From positions 135,535 through 199,534 of the forward strand of contig UBZM01000021.1 in NCBI GenBank assembly GCA_900470095.1: a stretch of 64,000 bases of DNA. The letters run 5' to 3'. Below are positions 18,508 through 27,347 of the stretch, one piece after another (position 1 is the stretch's first letter; every line of letters begins with the position of its first letter). The notes below the pieces were generated by a model. That model did no database searches. It was not told the DNA's origin and saw only the letters and a list, made by a program, of their open reading frames with translations. This stretch comes from Hyphomicrobiales bacterium (GTDB taxonomy: Bacteria; Pseudomonadota; Alphaproteobacteria; Rhizobiales; Beijerinckiaceae). A program made the position numbers and the translations under genes.

Positions 18508-19464
18508 CTAGGGCGTGACGCCGTCCTCGGCCCACGCCTTCAGGATCGTGTTCGCGATCGCCATATGGGGCGGGCAGGACAGGCCGTCGCGATGCCTTCC
18601 CTCCAGCATCTGCAGCGCCTCTTCCCGCGAGAACCAGCGCCCTGCTTCGAGCTCGTTCCCATCCAGCGTGATGTCGTCGTTCAGCGCTTCGCTGATGCAG
18701 CCGATCATCAGGGAGGACGGGAAGGGCCAGGGCTGCGAGGCGACATAGCGCACGGCGCCGGTACGCAGCCCCGCTTCCTCAAGGGTTTCGCGGCGTACCG
18801 CATCCTCAAAGGTTTCGCCGGGCTCGAGAAAGCCGGCAATGCAGGAATACATGCCGGGCGCGAACCGGGCCTGACGGGCCAGGAAGCACTGATCGCCACG
18901 CACCGCGAGCATGATCACGACCGGGTCGGTGCGCGGGAAGTGCAGCGCGCCGCATTGTGAGCATTCGCGCCGCCAGCCGCCGCTCACCGTTGGCGAGAGC
19001 CCGCCGCAGCGGGCGCAGAAGCGATGCCGTGCGTGCCAGTCGAGCAGGGCCTTGGCCTCGCCCAGCGGCCCGACCTCTTCGGCCGGAACGAGCCGCTTCA
19101 GGGCGATCGAGCGCAGGTCGCTGACCAGGAGGTCATCGCGCTCGCGCAGCGGCTCGGCGAGCTCCCGGTCGACCAGTCGGCCGAAGCAGGCGGTCCCTTG
19201 CGGGTCGAGCCCGAGGAAGACTTCCTCATGCGCCTTGCCGATAGCGTCGGCCTCGCTCTCGGCGAACCAGATCGTGAATGTCTCGGCGTCGATCCGCTTC
19301 AGGATCGGCGTCTCGCCGGAGACGATCGCATGGCGCGTACCGGGCGAAGCCCGAAAGCCCTCGACCGCGTCGGGACGGTCACGCAGGTCGCCGCGGCGGT
19401 CGAGCGGGTTCGTGGCAAAGCCGGTCAGGGCCGAGCGTTCGCGTCGAAAGGAGACATCGTTCAT
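18508..19464 (-). CDS. nudC: NADH pyrophosphatase / Nudix RNA-decapping family
   Basis: NudC hydrolyses NADH and NAD caps on RNA. The protein shows the four-cysteine zinc ribbon (CARCGG ... CSQCGALHFPR), the Nudix box G-F-L-E-P-G-E-T-F-E-D-A-V-R-R-E-T-L-E-E-A-G-L and the NudC-specific tail SQPWPFPSSLM. I use the ATG at 19464 (318 residues); a GTG two codons upstream is possible. A 185-base spacer holding a palindromic repeat separates it from mmsB. Confidence 0.94.
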   Translation of the reverse strand: MNDVSFRRERSALTGFATNPLDRRGDLRDRPDAVEGFRASPGTRHAIVSGETPILKRIDAETFTIWFAESEADAIGKAHEEVFLGLDPQGTACFGRLVDRELAEPLRERDDLLVSDLRSIALKRLVPAEEVGPLGEAKALLDWHARHRFCARCGGLSPTVSGGWRRECSQCGALHFPRTDPVVIMLAVRGDQCFLARQARFAPGMYSCIAGFLEPGETFEDAVRRETLEEAGLRTGAVRYVASQPWPFPSSLMIGCISEALNDDITLDGNELEAGRWFSREEALQMLEGRHRDGLSCPPHMAIANTILKAWAEDGVTP

Positions 19465-19594
19465 GCGCACACCCGTCTGGCAGGCGGCTTAAGAACAGCC
19501 GCCGTATAGGCGGATGTGCTAGCGGCAAAGTGCCGCCTGCGCCAGAGGCGGAAGGCGCGAGGCGGGTCTGCTCCCTGTGGTTTGGTCGTGCCTC

Positions 19595-19645
19595 AAAGCA
19601 TCGGCCCGAAAGGTGGATTGCGGCTTTCGGGAAAGCCGATGCAAA
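19595..19645. repeat. Palindromic intergenic repeat of Hyphomicrobiales type
   Basis: Outer arms GCATCGGC (19598-19605) and GCCGATGC (19635-19642) enclose a perfect inner hairpin, CGGCTTTC-GG-GAAAGCCG (19621-19638, sharing the right arm). The wording, an ATCGGCCCGAAA part followed by a GGATTGCGGCTTTC part, is one that I remember as recurring between genes in many genomes of this order. It lies just downstream of mmsB and may act as a terminator or mRNA stabiliser. Confidence 0.6.
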
Positions 19646-19655
19646 CATCGGCGAT

Positions 19656-20543
19656 CTAGCGCTCGCCGCGCCCGCGCAGCAGATGGATGATCGCGGAGAA
19701 ATCGGAGCCGCCTTCACCCCAGGCATTGTGCAGGCTGAAAAGCTGGGCTGCGGCCGCGCCGAGAGGGGTCGCGGCGCCGGCCGCCTGGGCCGCCTCCTGC
19801 GCGAGCTTCAAATCCTTCAGCATCAGCGCGGAAGCGAAGCCCGGCTTGTAGTCGTTATTGGCCGGCGAAGTCGGCACCGGGCCTGGAACGGGGCAGTAGG
19901 TGGTCAGCGACCAGCATTGGCCGGAGGAGGTCGATGCGACATCGAACAGGGCCTGATGCGACAAGCCGAGCTTCTCCGCGAGCACGAAGGCCTCGGAGAC
20001 GCCGATCATCGAGATGCCCAGGATCATGTTGTTGCAAATCTTGGCCGCCTGGCCGTTGCCGGCCGGTCCGCAATGGACGACGCGCCGGCCCATGGCGGAG
20101 AGGATCGGGTCGCCCTTCTCGAAAGCATCCTTCGAGCCGCCGACCATGAAGGTCAGGGTCGCGCCCTTTGCGCCACCGACACCGCCGGAAACCGGCGCAT
20201 CGAGCGAGAGGCAGCCGCGTTCGGTCGCCAGCGCATGCGCCTTGCGGGCGCTTTCGACATCGATGGTCGAGGAATCAATGATCAGCGCGCCCGGCTTCAC
20301 GGCGTGCAGAATGTCGGTCCAGACCGCGAGCACATGCTTGCCGGCCGGCAGCATGGTGACGATGACCTCGGTATTGGCGACCGCCTCCCTGGCTGAGCCC
20401 GCAATGTGCACGCCAAGTTCAGCTGCCGCATCCTTCGAGGCCTGCACCAGGTCGAAGGCGCTGACCTCATGCCCGGCCTTGACGAGATTGGCGGCCATCG
20501 GCCCGCCCATATTGCCGAGCCCGATGAAGGCGATGCTGGTCAT
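19656..20543 (-). CDS. mmsB: 3-hydroxyisobutyrate dehydrogenase
   Basis: MmsB oxidises 3-hydroxyisobutyrate to methylmalonate semialdehyde in valine degradation. The 295-residue protein has the NAD-binding start FIGLGNMGGPMAANLVKAGH, the substrate motif DAPVSGGVGGAKG and the catalytic lysine in GNGQAAKICNNMILG. A GAGG site precedes the ATG at 20543. It is the third gene of the mmsA / acyl-CoA dehydrogenase / mmsB run, 59 bases after the previous stop. Confidence 0.95.
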   Translation of the reverse strand: MTSIAFIGLGNMGGPMAANLVKAGHEVSAFDLVQASKDAAAELGVHIAGSAREAVANTEVIVTMLPAGKHVLAVWTDILHAVKPGALIIDSSTIDVESARKAHALATERGCLSLDAPVSGGVGGAKGATLTFMVGGSKDAFEKGDPILSAMGRRVVHCGPAGNGQAAKICNNMILGISMIGVSEAFVLAEKLGLSHQALFDVASTSSGQCWSLTTYCPVPGPVPTSPANNDYKPGFASALMLKDLKLAQEAAQAAGAATPLGAAAAQLFSLHNAWGEGGSDFSAIIHLLRGRGER

Positions 20544-20602
20544 GGTCTAACCTCGTCGTTTGAGAAGCTCTTCCGTGGGGCAGGGATATCCCGGCTCTGA
20601 GG

Positions 20603-21751
20603 CTAGTTCCCCTTTGCCCGCCCTACCAGCGAGCGCGCCACAATCATGCGCATGACCTCGTTCGTGCCTTCCAGGATCTGATGAACGCGCAGGTCCCGCA
20701 CGATCTTCTCGATGCCGTAATCGGCGAGATAGCCGTAGCCGCCATGAATCTGCAGCGCCTCGTTCGCGACTTCGAAGCCGGTATCGGTGGCAACCCGCTT
20801 GGCCATAGCGCAGAGCTTGGTCGCATCGGGTGCCTTCGCGTCGAGTGCCGAGGCTGCCCGCCACAGGAAGGTCCGTGCCGCCTCGAGCTCGGTCGCCATG
20901 TCGGCAAGCTTGAACTGCAATGCCTGGAAATCGGCGATGCGTGCACCAAAGGCCTTGCGCTCCTGTGCGTAGGCCAGCGCCTTGTCGAGCGCGGCTTGTG
21001 CCCCGCCGAGCGAGCAGGCCCCGATATTGAGCCGCCCGCCATCGAGGCCTGCCATCGCGATCTTGAAGCCGATCCCCTCGGGGCCGAGGCGGTTCGCCAC
21101 GGGGACGCGGCAATTCTCGAAGATCACGGCGCGCGTCGGCTGCGCATTCCAGCCCATCTTCTTCTCGTTGGCCCCAAAGGACAGGCCTGGCGTGCCGTTC
21201 TCGACGACGACCGTCGAGATGCCCGAGGGGCCGGCCTCGCCGGTGCGCGCCATCACGACATAGATGTCGGAGACGCCGGCGCCGGAGATGAACTGCTTCT
21301 GGCCATCGAGCACGTAATGATCGCCGTCGCGGACCGCCCGGGTCTTCAGCGCGGCAGCGTCCGACCCCGCTCCGGGCTCCGTCAGGCAGTAGCTCGCCAG
21401 ATGCTCCATCGAACAGAGCTTCGGCAACCAGGCATGGCGCTGCTCCTCCGAGCCGTAGCGGTCGATCATCCAGGCGCACATGTTGTGGATCGAGATATAG
21501 GCTGCGACTGTCGGGCAGCCGGTCGCGAGTGCCTCGAAGATCAGCGTCGCGTCGAGCCGTGACAGTCCGGAGCCGCCGACATCCTCGCCGATATAGATGC
21601 CGCCCATGCCGAGCGCGGCGGCCTGACGCATCTCTTCGACCGGGAAGTGCTTCTCTTCATCCCAGCGCAGGGCATGAGGGGCGAGGGTTTCTGAAGCGAA
21701 ACCCTGCGCCATGTCGCGGATCGCGATCTGGTCTTCGGTGAGGGAGAACAT
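20603..21751 (-). CDS. Acyl-CoA dehydrogenase, probably isobutyryl-CoA dehydrogenase
   Basis: The 382-residue flavoprotein has the acyl-CoA dehydrogenase signatures [19 protein letters not shown] and [21 protein letters not shown], and the catalytic base in [13 protein letters not shown] start it at the ATG at 21751 ([18 protein letters not shown]), since the family begins there and the longer frame overlaps mmsA. The neighbours MmsA and MmsB handle later steps of valine breakdown, so isobutyryl-CoA is the most likely substrate. The sequence alone does not rule out other short branched acyl-CoAs. Confidence 0.9.
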   Translation of the reverse strand: MFSLTEDQIAIRDMAQGFASETLAPHALRWDEEKHFPVEEMRQAAALGMGGIYIGEDVGGSGLSRLDATLIFEALATGCPTVAAYISIHNMCAWMIDRYGSEEQRHAWLPKLCSMEHLASYCLTEPGAGSDAAALKTRAVRDGDHYVLDGQKQFISGAGVSDIYVVMARTGEAGPSGISTVVVENGTPGLSFGANEKKMGWNAQPTRAVIFENCRVPVANRLGPEGIGFKIAMAGLDGGRLNIGACSLGGAQAALDKALAYAQERKAFGARIADFQALQFKLADMATELEAARTFLWRAASALDAKAPDATKLCAMAKRVATDTGFEVANEALQIHGGYGYLADYGIEKIVRDLRVHQILEGTNEVMRMIVARSLVGRAKGN

Positions 21752-21776
21752 GTCGCGATCCTTGCCGTCCGGGGCT

Positions 21777-23273
21777 TCAGCCCATCGTCGGGATGACGAA
21801 GCTTGCTCCATCCTTGACGCCTGACGGCCAACGCGAGGTCACCGTCTTGGTCTTGGTGTAGAAACGGATCGAGTCCGGGCCGTGCTGGTTGAGATCGCCG
21901 AAGGACGAACGCTTCCAGCCACCGAAGGTATAATAGGCCAGCGGCACCGGGATCGGCACGTTGACGCCGACCATGCCGACCTGGACGCGCGAGGCGAAGT
22001 CGCGCGCCGCATCGCCGTCGCGGGTGTAGATCGCGACGCCGTTGCCGTATTCGTGGTCGTTGGCGAGCTTGAGGCCCTCCTCATAGTCCTTGGCGCGCAC
22101 GACCGAGAGCACGGGGCCGAAGATCTCTTCCTTGTAGATGCGCATGTTGGGCGTGACATGGTCGAACAGGCAGCCGCCCATGTAGAAGCCGTTCTCGTAG
22201 CCCTGCATCTTGAAGCCACGGCCATCGACCACGAGCTTGGCGCCCTCGTTGATGCCGGTTTCGACATAGCCCTTGATCTTGTCGAGTGCCTGCCTGGTGA
22301 CGACCGGGCCGTAATCGGCGGAGGAATCGGTGGAGGGGCCGATCTTCAGGCTCTCGACGCGGGGGATGAGGCGCTTCACCAGCTCATCGGCGGTGGCCTT
22401 GCCGACCGGAACCGCGACCGAGATCGCCATGCAGCGCTCGCCGGCCGAGCCGTAGCCGGCGCCGATCAGCGCGTCGACGGCCTGGTCCATGTCGGCATCC
22501 GGCATGATGATCATGTGGTTCTTGGCGCCGCCAAAGCACTGCACGCGCTTCCCGTTGGCGCAGCCGCGGGCATAGATGTACTCGGCGATCGGGGTCGAGC
22601 CGACGAAACCGACGGCCTTGATGTCGTGATCGTCGAGGATGGCGTCGACCGCTTCCTTGTCGCCATTGACGACATTGAGGATGCCGGGAGGACCGCCGGC
22701 TTCGATGAACAGCTCGGCGAGACGCATCGGCACGCCGGGATCGCGCTCGGACGGCTTCAGGATGAAGGCATTGCCGCAGGCGATGGCGGGGCCGAGCTTC
22801 CAGAGCGGAATCATTGCGGGGAAATTGAACGGCGTGATGCCGGCGCAGACGCCGAGCGGCTGGCGCATCGAATAGATGTCGATGCCGGGGCCAGCGCCGT
22901 CGGTGAATTCACCCTTCATCAGGTTCGGGATGCCGAGCGAGAATTCGACGACCTCGACGCCGCGCTGAATGTCGCCCTTGGCGTCGGCGATGGTCTTGCC
23001 GTGCTCGCGGGCGAGCAACTCGGCCAACTCGTCATTGTTCTGCGCGATGAGGTCGAGGAACTTCATCAGCACGCGGGCGCGGCGCTGCGGGTTGACCGCC
23101 GCCCATTTCGGCTGTGCCGCCAGTGCGTTTTCGACAGCGGCGCGCATCTCGGCGGGAGAGGCGAGCGCGACCTTGCCGATCACGGTTCCGTCCATCGGCT
23201 GGTAGATGTCGGCGGTGCGACCCGAGGTTCCGGCGACGTGCTTGCCACCAATGAAATGACCGACCTGACGCAT
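21777..23273 (-). CDS. mmsA: Methylmalonate-semialdehyde dehydrogenase (CoA-acylating)
   Basis: MmsA converts methylmalonate semialdehyde, NAD+ and CoA to propionyl-CoA. The 498-residue protein shows the start [20 protein letters not shown], the NAD-site region [20 protein letters not shown], and the catalytic cysteine in [17 protein letters not shown]. As usual for this CoA-dependent aldehyde dehydrogenase, the common general-base glutamate region is altered (FGGAKNHMI). A strong GGGAGGG site precedes the ATG. It is the first gene of the valine operon and is divergent from a LysR regulator. Confidence 0.96.
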   Translation of the reverse strand: MRQVGHFIGGKHVAGTSGRTADIYQPMDGTVIGKVALASPAEMRAAVENALAAQPKWAAVNPQRRARVLMKFLDLIAQNNDELAELLAREHGKTIADAKGDIQRGVEVVEFSLGIPNLMKGEFTDGAGPGIDIYSMRQPLGVCAGITPFNFPAMIPLWKLGPAIACGNAFILKPSERDPGVPMRLAELFIEAGGPPGILNVVNGDKEAVDAILDDHDIKAVGFVGSTPIAEYIYARGCANGKRVQCFGGAKNHMIIMPDADMDQAVDALIGAGYGSAGERCMAISVAVPVGKATADELVKRLIPRVESLKIGPSTDSSADYGPVVTRQALDKIKGYVETGINEGAKLVVDGRGFKMQGYENGFYMGGCLFDHVTPNMRIYKEEIFGPVLSVVRAKDYEEGLKLANDHEYGNGVAIYTRDGDAARDFASRVQVGMVGVNVPIPVPLAYYTFGGWKRSSFGDLNQHGPDSIRFYTKTKTVTSRWPSGVKDGASFVIPTMG

Positions 23274-23329
23274 GGCGCCCTCCCTACGAATGGTGTGGTG
23301 TCTTGATTGGCCTCACCCCTACCATTCTC

Positions 23330-23376
23330 GTTTGTGCACGGCTATAGCAACTATCAAGCGGTCGCCGTGCGCAAAC
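23330..23376. promoter_or_regulatory. Inverted repeat in the mmsA / LysR control region
   Basis: GTTTGTGCACGGC (23330-23342) and GCCGTGCGCAAAC (23364-23376) are inverted copies matching at 12 of 13 positions, with centres 34 bases apart (about three helical turns). The element lies between the two divergent starts and is the best candidate for the LysR protein's binding sites. Confidence 0.5.
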
Positions 23377-23397
23377 GCAAATATCAGGGAGAGCGTC

Positions 23398-24324
23398 TTG
23401 GAGAGGTTCGACTGGGATGATCTGCGCTTCTTTCTCGCTGTTGCCCGCTCCGGCCGGCTGACGGCCGCGGCCCGGCGTCTGGGCGCCGATCATGCCACGG
23501 TCTCGCGTCGTGTCACCTCTCTGGAGGAATCGCTCAAGGCCAAGCTCTTCGAGCGCCGGCCGCAGGGCTACACCCTCACAGCCCATGGCGAGCGATTGCT
23601 TGCCAAGGCCGAGAGCATGGAGACCGAGGCGCTCGCGATCCAGAGCGATATCGGCGGTGCCGACATGGCGCTGGCCGGCACTGTGCGGATCGGCGCGCCG
23701 GACGGTTTCGGTACCTGTTTCCTGGCGCCGCGCCTGGCCGGCCTTGCCAAGGCCTATCCCGGGCTCGAGCTGCAGCTCATCGCCATGCCGCGGCTGCTGT
23801 CGCTGTCCAAGCGGGAGGCCGATGTCGCGATCACGCTGGCGCCGCCCAAGGAGGGCAAGGTCGTTGCGCGCAAGCTCTGCGATTACCGGCTCGGCCTCTA
23901 TGCGACGCGCGAGTATCTCGACAGCATGCCGGTGGTCGCGAAGCCCGACGACCTCTTCGAACATCGGATCGTCGGCTATATCGACGACCTGATCTTCACG
24001 CCGGAACTCGACTATCTCGACGAGGTCGCCAAGGGCTTACGGGCGCAGGTGCAGAGCTCGAATGTGCTGGCTCAGATGAATGCGGTGGTTGCCGGCGCCG
24101 GTATCGGCGTCATCCATCATTTCATGGCGGCGACAGAGGCGCGCCTGGTGCCCGTCCTGCCGCATACGGTGTCGATCACGCGCTCGTTCTGGTTGCTGGT
24201 CCATGCCGATCTCAAGGATGTCGCCCGCGTGCGCGCCATCGTCGATTTCATCGTTCGCGAGGCAAAGGCGGCGCGCTCGCTGATGATGGGCGAGCTCAGG
24301 ATCGAGACGCAGGCGGCAGAGTGA
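23398..24324 (+). CDS. LysR-family regulator, probable regulator of the mms operon
   Basis: The 308-residue protein has an N-terminal winged helix-turn-helix (DLRFFLAVARSGRLTAAARRLGADHATVSRRVTSLE) and a C-terminal effector-binding domain. I choose the TTG at 23398, giving MERFDWDDLRFF, because it matches the usual LysR beginning and has AGGGAGAG just upstream; the frame is open to 23272 but that part overlaps mmsA and looks non-coding. It is divergent from mmsA and is therefore the likely regulator of valine catabolism. The effector is unknown; an intermediate of the pathway is plausible. Confidence 0.88.
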   Translation: MERFDWDDLRFFLAVARSGRLTAAARRLGADHATVSRRVTSLEESLKAKLFERRPQGYTLTAHGERLLAKAESMETEALAIQSDIGGADMALAGTVRIGAPDGFGTCFLAPRLAGLAKAYPGLELQLIAMPRLLSLSKREADVAITLAPPKEGKVVARKLCDYRLGLYATREYLDSMPVVAKPDDLFEHRIVGYIDDLIFTPELDYLDEVAKGLRAQVQSSNVLAQMNAVVAGAGIGVIHHFMAATEARLVPVLPHTVSITRSFWLLVHADLKDVARVRAIVDFIVREAKAARSLMMGELRIETQAAE

Positions 24325-24327
24325 CGC

Positions 24328-26070
24328 TCAGATCCGCCAGGGCAGGACATTTTCTGGCAGGCGCTTGGCGCAAAGGTCGAGCAGCAGCATCACGCAGAGG
24401 ATCACGGCCGAGGCGCTGATCGCGACCGCTGCCGCCTCGCCGGCGAGCCCGGCCTCCTTCAAGCTGAACAATACGACGCCGAGCGTCTCTGTTCCCGAGG
24501 ACCAGAGCAGCGCCGAGACGGTGAGCTCGTTGAAGGCCACGAGGAACACCATCAGCGCGCTGACCGTTGCGGCCGGGGCGAGGATCGGTGCCACGATGAA
24601 GCGCAGCATCTGCCAAAGCGTGACACCGTCCAGTTTCGCCGCCTCTTCGTGATGCGCCTCGATCTGCGCCATTGCCGCCATCGGGGCTTTCAGCGCCAGT
24701 GGCAGGAAGCGCGCGAGATAGGCGAAGAGGATGATGAACGGCGTCGCGTAGATGCTGACGCCGATCAGCGGCAGCGGCTTCAGGAACATCAGGATGCAGG
24801 CGATGGCGAGGACCACGCCGGGCAAGGCATAGGGCAGCTCGATAACAAGCTCGACCAAACGTCTCGCCTTGCCCATTCGCCGCTCCAGCGCGTAGGCGAA
24901 GGCGATCGAGGCCAGCGCAAGGATCACCGCCGCTGTGCCGGCGAACAGGAAGGAATTGCGGAAGGCGCGCGCTGTTACGTCCTGGCGCAGCAGCACCTCG
25001 GTGAACTTGTCGAAGGTCAGGCTCTGCCAGGACAGCGCGACGCCGAGCGCTGGCGTCAGCGCCTCGCTGAGCAAGGCGAGGAAGGGCAGGCCAAGCTTGA
25101 GGGCGATCAGGAGCCAGAGGCCGGCCGTGACGAAGGGGCGGGCGCTGCCGAGAGACCAGAAGGGCTGCAAGGGGCGCTCGATTTCGACCTTGCCGCCGCG
25201 GCGTGTCGCAAGGATGCTTGCGAGAATGCCGAGGCCGGCAACCAGCGCGACGAGCAACGACAGCGCCGCGGCATCCGGCAGCCCCGCCGGTCCAAAGCTT
25301 GAAAGCCGCCGGTAGATCAGGGTTGGCAGGGTGAGATAGTTCACCGGCAGCCCGAGCAGTGCAGGAATGCCGAAATTGCCGATGCCGGCGACGAAGGCGA
25401 TCAACCCGGCTGCAACGATCTGCGGACGCAGGACCGGCAGCAGGATGCGCGTGATGATCGTCGGTGGCGCCGCGCCTTCGAGCTGCGCCGCCTCGACCAG
25501 CGAATGAGGGACGCTGCGCAGCCCGCTCCAGAGCGTGATCGCGACCAGCGGCGCATGATGCAGCGCCATCACCAGGATGATCCCGCCGCGGCCCAGCAGG
25601 GGATTGGGCGTTCCCGGCGCCGGTGTCAGGCCAAGCGCGCCAAGAATGGGAGAGTGGGGTGCAGTCAGGCTGAGGAAGGCGAGCGCCGCCACCTGCGGCG
25701 CGATCATCATCGAGAAGACGAAGGCGAAGGCCAGCGGACGCTTGCCGCGTATATCCGTTACCGCGAGCAGGATCGCGACGGCACCGCCAATCGCGAAGGC
25801 GCCGAGCGCGGAGAGACCGGCGGTCTCGATGCTGTGCAAGGTCGCGGTGAGAGCGGCCCGGCTGCCGATTTCGGCGAGAGCTGCATCCGGCATGAACCGG
25901 CCGCCGGGTGCGAAGGCGGCGAGCAGGAGGCGCAGGAAGGGAAGGCCACCGAAGACCAGGACGCAAAGCGCCACCAGCACGGGCAGCCCGATCCCCGAAG
26001 GCAGGTGCAACCCTGGCAGGAGCCGAGGCTGCCCGATATGCGGCCGGTCGGAGCGGGCGACGAGGGTCAT
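24328..26070 (-). CDS. ABC transporter permease, duplicated, iron(III) type
   Basis: This 580-residue inner-membrane protein has about twelve helices arranged as two fused permease halves. Each half has a coupling motif: VEAAQLEGAAPPTIITRILLP in the first and EEAAKLDGVTLWQMLRFIV in the second. This is the FbpB-type architecture for ferric iron, also found in some 2-aminoethylphosphonate and thiamine importers. It lies 23 bases after the binding-protein gene. No ATP-binding protein gene follows; the next gene is the convergent LysR gene, three bases away. The ATPase must come from elsewhere or the system borrows one. Confidence 0.88.
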   Translation of the reverse strand: MTLVARSDRPHIGQPRLLPGLHLPSGIGLPVLVALCVLVFGGLPFLRLLLAAFAPGGRFMPDAALAEIGSRAALTATLHSIETAGLSALGAFAIGGAVAILLAVTDIRGKRPLAFAFVFSMMIAPQVAALAFLSLTAPHSPILGALGLTPAPGTPNPLLGRGGIILVMALHHAPLVAITLWSGLRSVPHSLVEAAQLEGAAPPTIITRILLPVLRPQIVAAGLIAFVAGIGNFGIPALLGLPVNYLTLPTLIYRRLSSFGPAGLPDAAALSLLVALVAGLGILASILATRRGGKVEIERPLQPFWSLGSARPFVTAGLWLLIALKLGLPFLALLSEALTPALGVALSWQSLTFDKFTEVLLRQDVTARAFRNSFLFAGTAAVILALASIAFAYALERRMGKARRLVELVIELPYALPGVVLAIACILMFLKPLPLIGVSIYATPFIILFAYLARFLPLALKAPMAAMAQIEAHHEEAAKLDGVTLWQMLRFIVAPILAPAATVSALMVFLVAFNELTVSALLWSSGTETLGVVLFSLKEAGLAGEAAAVAISASAVILCVMLLLDLCAKRLPENVLPWRI

Positions 26071-26093
26071 GCTGCGTCCGGCCTGGCTTGGGC

Positions 26094-27080
26094 TTACTCG
26101 AAGATCGCGCTGAAACGCTTGCGCGCTGCGGTCTCGTCGGCCAGCGCCTTGGCCGCATCAAACGGCATCAGCTTGATGGCGGCGCGTTCCGGATAGCCGG
26201 CGGGCAGCGCAACGTCGGGGTGTGCCGCGACATAGCCCTGCTTCAGGGCGAGTTCCTGGCCCTCCTTCGAGATCAGGAAATCGACGAACGCCTTGGCGGC
26301 TTCCGGATTTCTGGTGCTCTTGAGGATCGCGACCGGTTCGCTGACGGCGGAGACGCCCTCGCTCGGGAACACGAACTCGACCGGCGCGCCCTTGGCCTTC
26401 TCGCGGATCGGCATGAAGTCGACGATCATGCCGTAGAGCTTCTCGCCGGTGGCGACCTGCCTGAGAATGTCACCATTGCCGCCTGCTGCCAGCGCACCGT
26501 TGTTCCTGAGGGTTTCATAATAGCCCCAGCCACCGGGCAGGCTGCCTGCGAGCGTCATGGTGTGGATCAAAGCTGCGCCGGAGTTCAGTGGGCTCGGCAT
26601 GGCCAGCAGGTTCTTGACCTCCGGCTTGCCGAGGTCGAGCCAGCTGGTCGGCTTCAGTCCCGCCTTGGTGTTGTAGACGATGCCGGTGGTGATCAGCTTA
26701 GTCGCGAACCACATCTTCTGAGGGTCGTGAATGCCGACGGGATAGGCCGATGTCGCGGCGGCCTCATGCGCCAGCAGCCGGTTCTCCTGCTTCAGCCCCT
26801 CCATCGTCACCGAATCGGCGATCAGAAGAACATCGGCCTGAGGCGCGCCGGCCTCGATCTCGGCCCTGAGCTTGGCCATAATGCGCGGCGTGCCGTCGCG
26901 CACGAAGCTGATCTCGACCTTGGGGTATTTCGCCTTGAAGGCGTCGATGGTCTGCTGGGCGTCGGTATTGGGTTGGCTGGTGTAGAGAACCAGCTTGCCC
27001 TCGGCAGCCTGGACAGGAAGAGGGGCCAGGCAAAGGGCAAGGCCCGTCGCAGCCAGAGCGATCATCGCCTTCGAATGCAT
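26094..27080 (-). CDS. Periplasmic binding protein of iron(III)-type ABC importer
   Basis: The 328-residue protein has a cleavable Sec signal (MHSKAMIALAATGLALCLA, cleavage after VQA) and the family 1/iron-type binding fold, starting KLVLYTSQPNTDAQQTIDAFK and including GIVYNTKAGLKPTSWLDL. It resembles FbpA/AfuA proteins, but paired tyrosines for iron are not clear in the C-terminal half, so a different small anion is possible. A good AGGAGAGAAAG site precedes the ATG. Upstream is an inverted repeat overlapping a promoter-like sequence. Confidence 0.85.
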   Translation of the reverse strand: MHSKAMIALAATGLALCLAPLPVQAAEGKLVLYTSQPNTDAQQTIDAFKAKYPKVEISFVRDGTPRIMAKLRAEIEAGAPQADVLLIADSVTMEGLKQENRLLAHEAAATSAYPVGIHDPQKMWFATKLITTGIVYNTKAGLKPTSWLDLGKPEVKNLLAMPSPLNSGAALIHTMTLAGSLPGGWGYYETLRNNGALAAGGNGDILRQVATGEKLYGMIVDFMPIREKAKGAPVEFVFPSEGVSAVSEPVAILKSTRNPEAAKAFVDFLISKEGQELALKQGYVAAHPDVALPAGYPERAAIKLMPFDAAKALADETAARKRFSAIFE

Positions 27081-27138
27081 TATCTTTCTCTCCTGTCCGT
27101 TGGCCGGCCGGCCTCAGGCACTCGCGGTAGACCGCGTA

Positions 27139-27163
27139 TATGACACATCCGTGACCTGTCATC
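27139..27163 (-). promoter_or_regulatory. Promoter with overlapping inverted repeat for the iron-type importer
   Basis: ATGACA (27140-27145) and TGTCAT (27157-27162) form an inverted repeat with an 11-base spacer. Read leftwards, the 27157-27162 arm serves as a -35-like ATGACA and, 16 bases on, TATACG (27136-27141) is -10-like. This is the usual geometry of a repressor operator. It lies about 55 bases before the start at 27080. Confidence 0.4.
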
Positions 27164-27260
27164 ACCGGGGCCGCATGCGGCGGCGTAACTGCTCCACAAC
27201 GTGCTGGTGCAGCGCCGGGCCGGCTGCCCGGTCTGCCCGAATTTCCCGCATCTCTCCGGC

Positions 27261-27290
27261 TTGTTTGTCGAACGGGTTTTCGACTAGTCT
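27261..27290 (+). promoter_or_regulatory. Candidate promoter of the sugar ABC operon
   Basis: TTGTTT (27261-27266) and TAGTCT (27285-27290) are separated by 18 bases. The spacer contains the inverted repeat GTCGAA (27267-27272) / TTCGAC (27279-27284). The -10 match is weak. Confidence 0.3.
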
Positions 27291-27309
27291 CCTCAATGAA
27301 GGCGTACCA

Positions 27310-27330
27310 AAACGTCGAATTTAAACGTTT
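27310..27330. promoter_or_regulatory. LacI-family-like operator before the sugar-binding protein gene
   Basis: The palindrome AAACGTTT (27323-27330) is the core common to PurR and other LacI/GalR operators. A second AAACGT copy starts 13 bases upstream at 27310. Both lie between the candidate promoter and the ribosome-binding site, a typical repression position. No LacI-type gene is present in this window. Confidence 0.4.
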
Positions 27331-27347
27331 GAAATGGGAGGTTCTCA

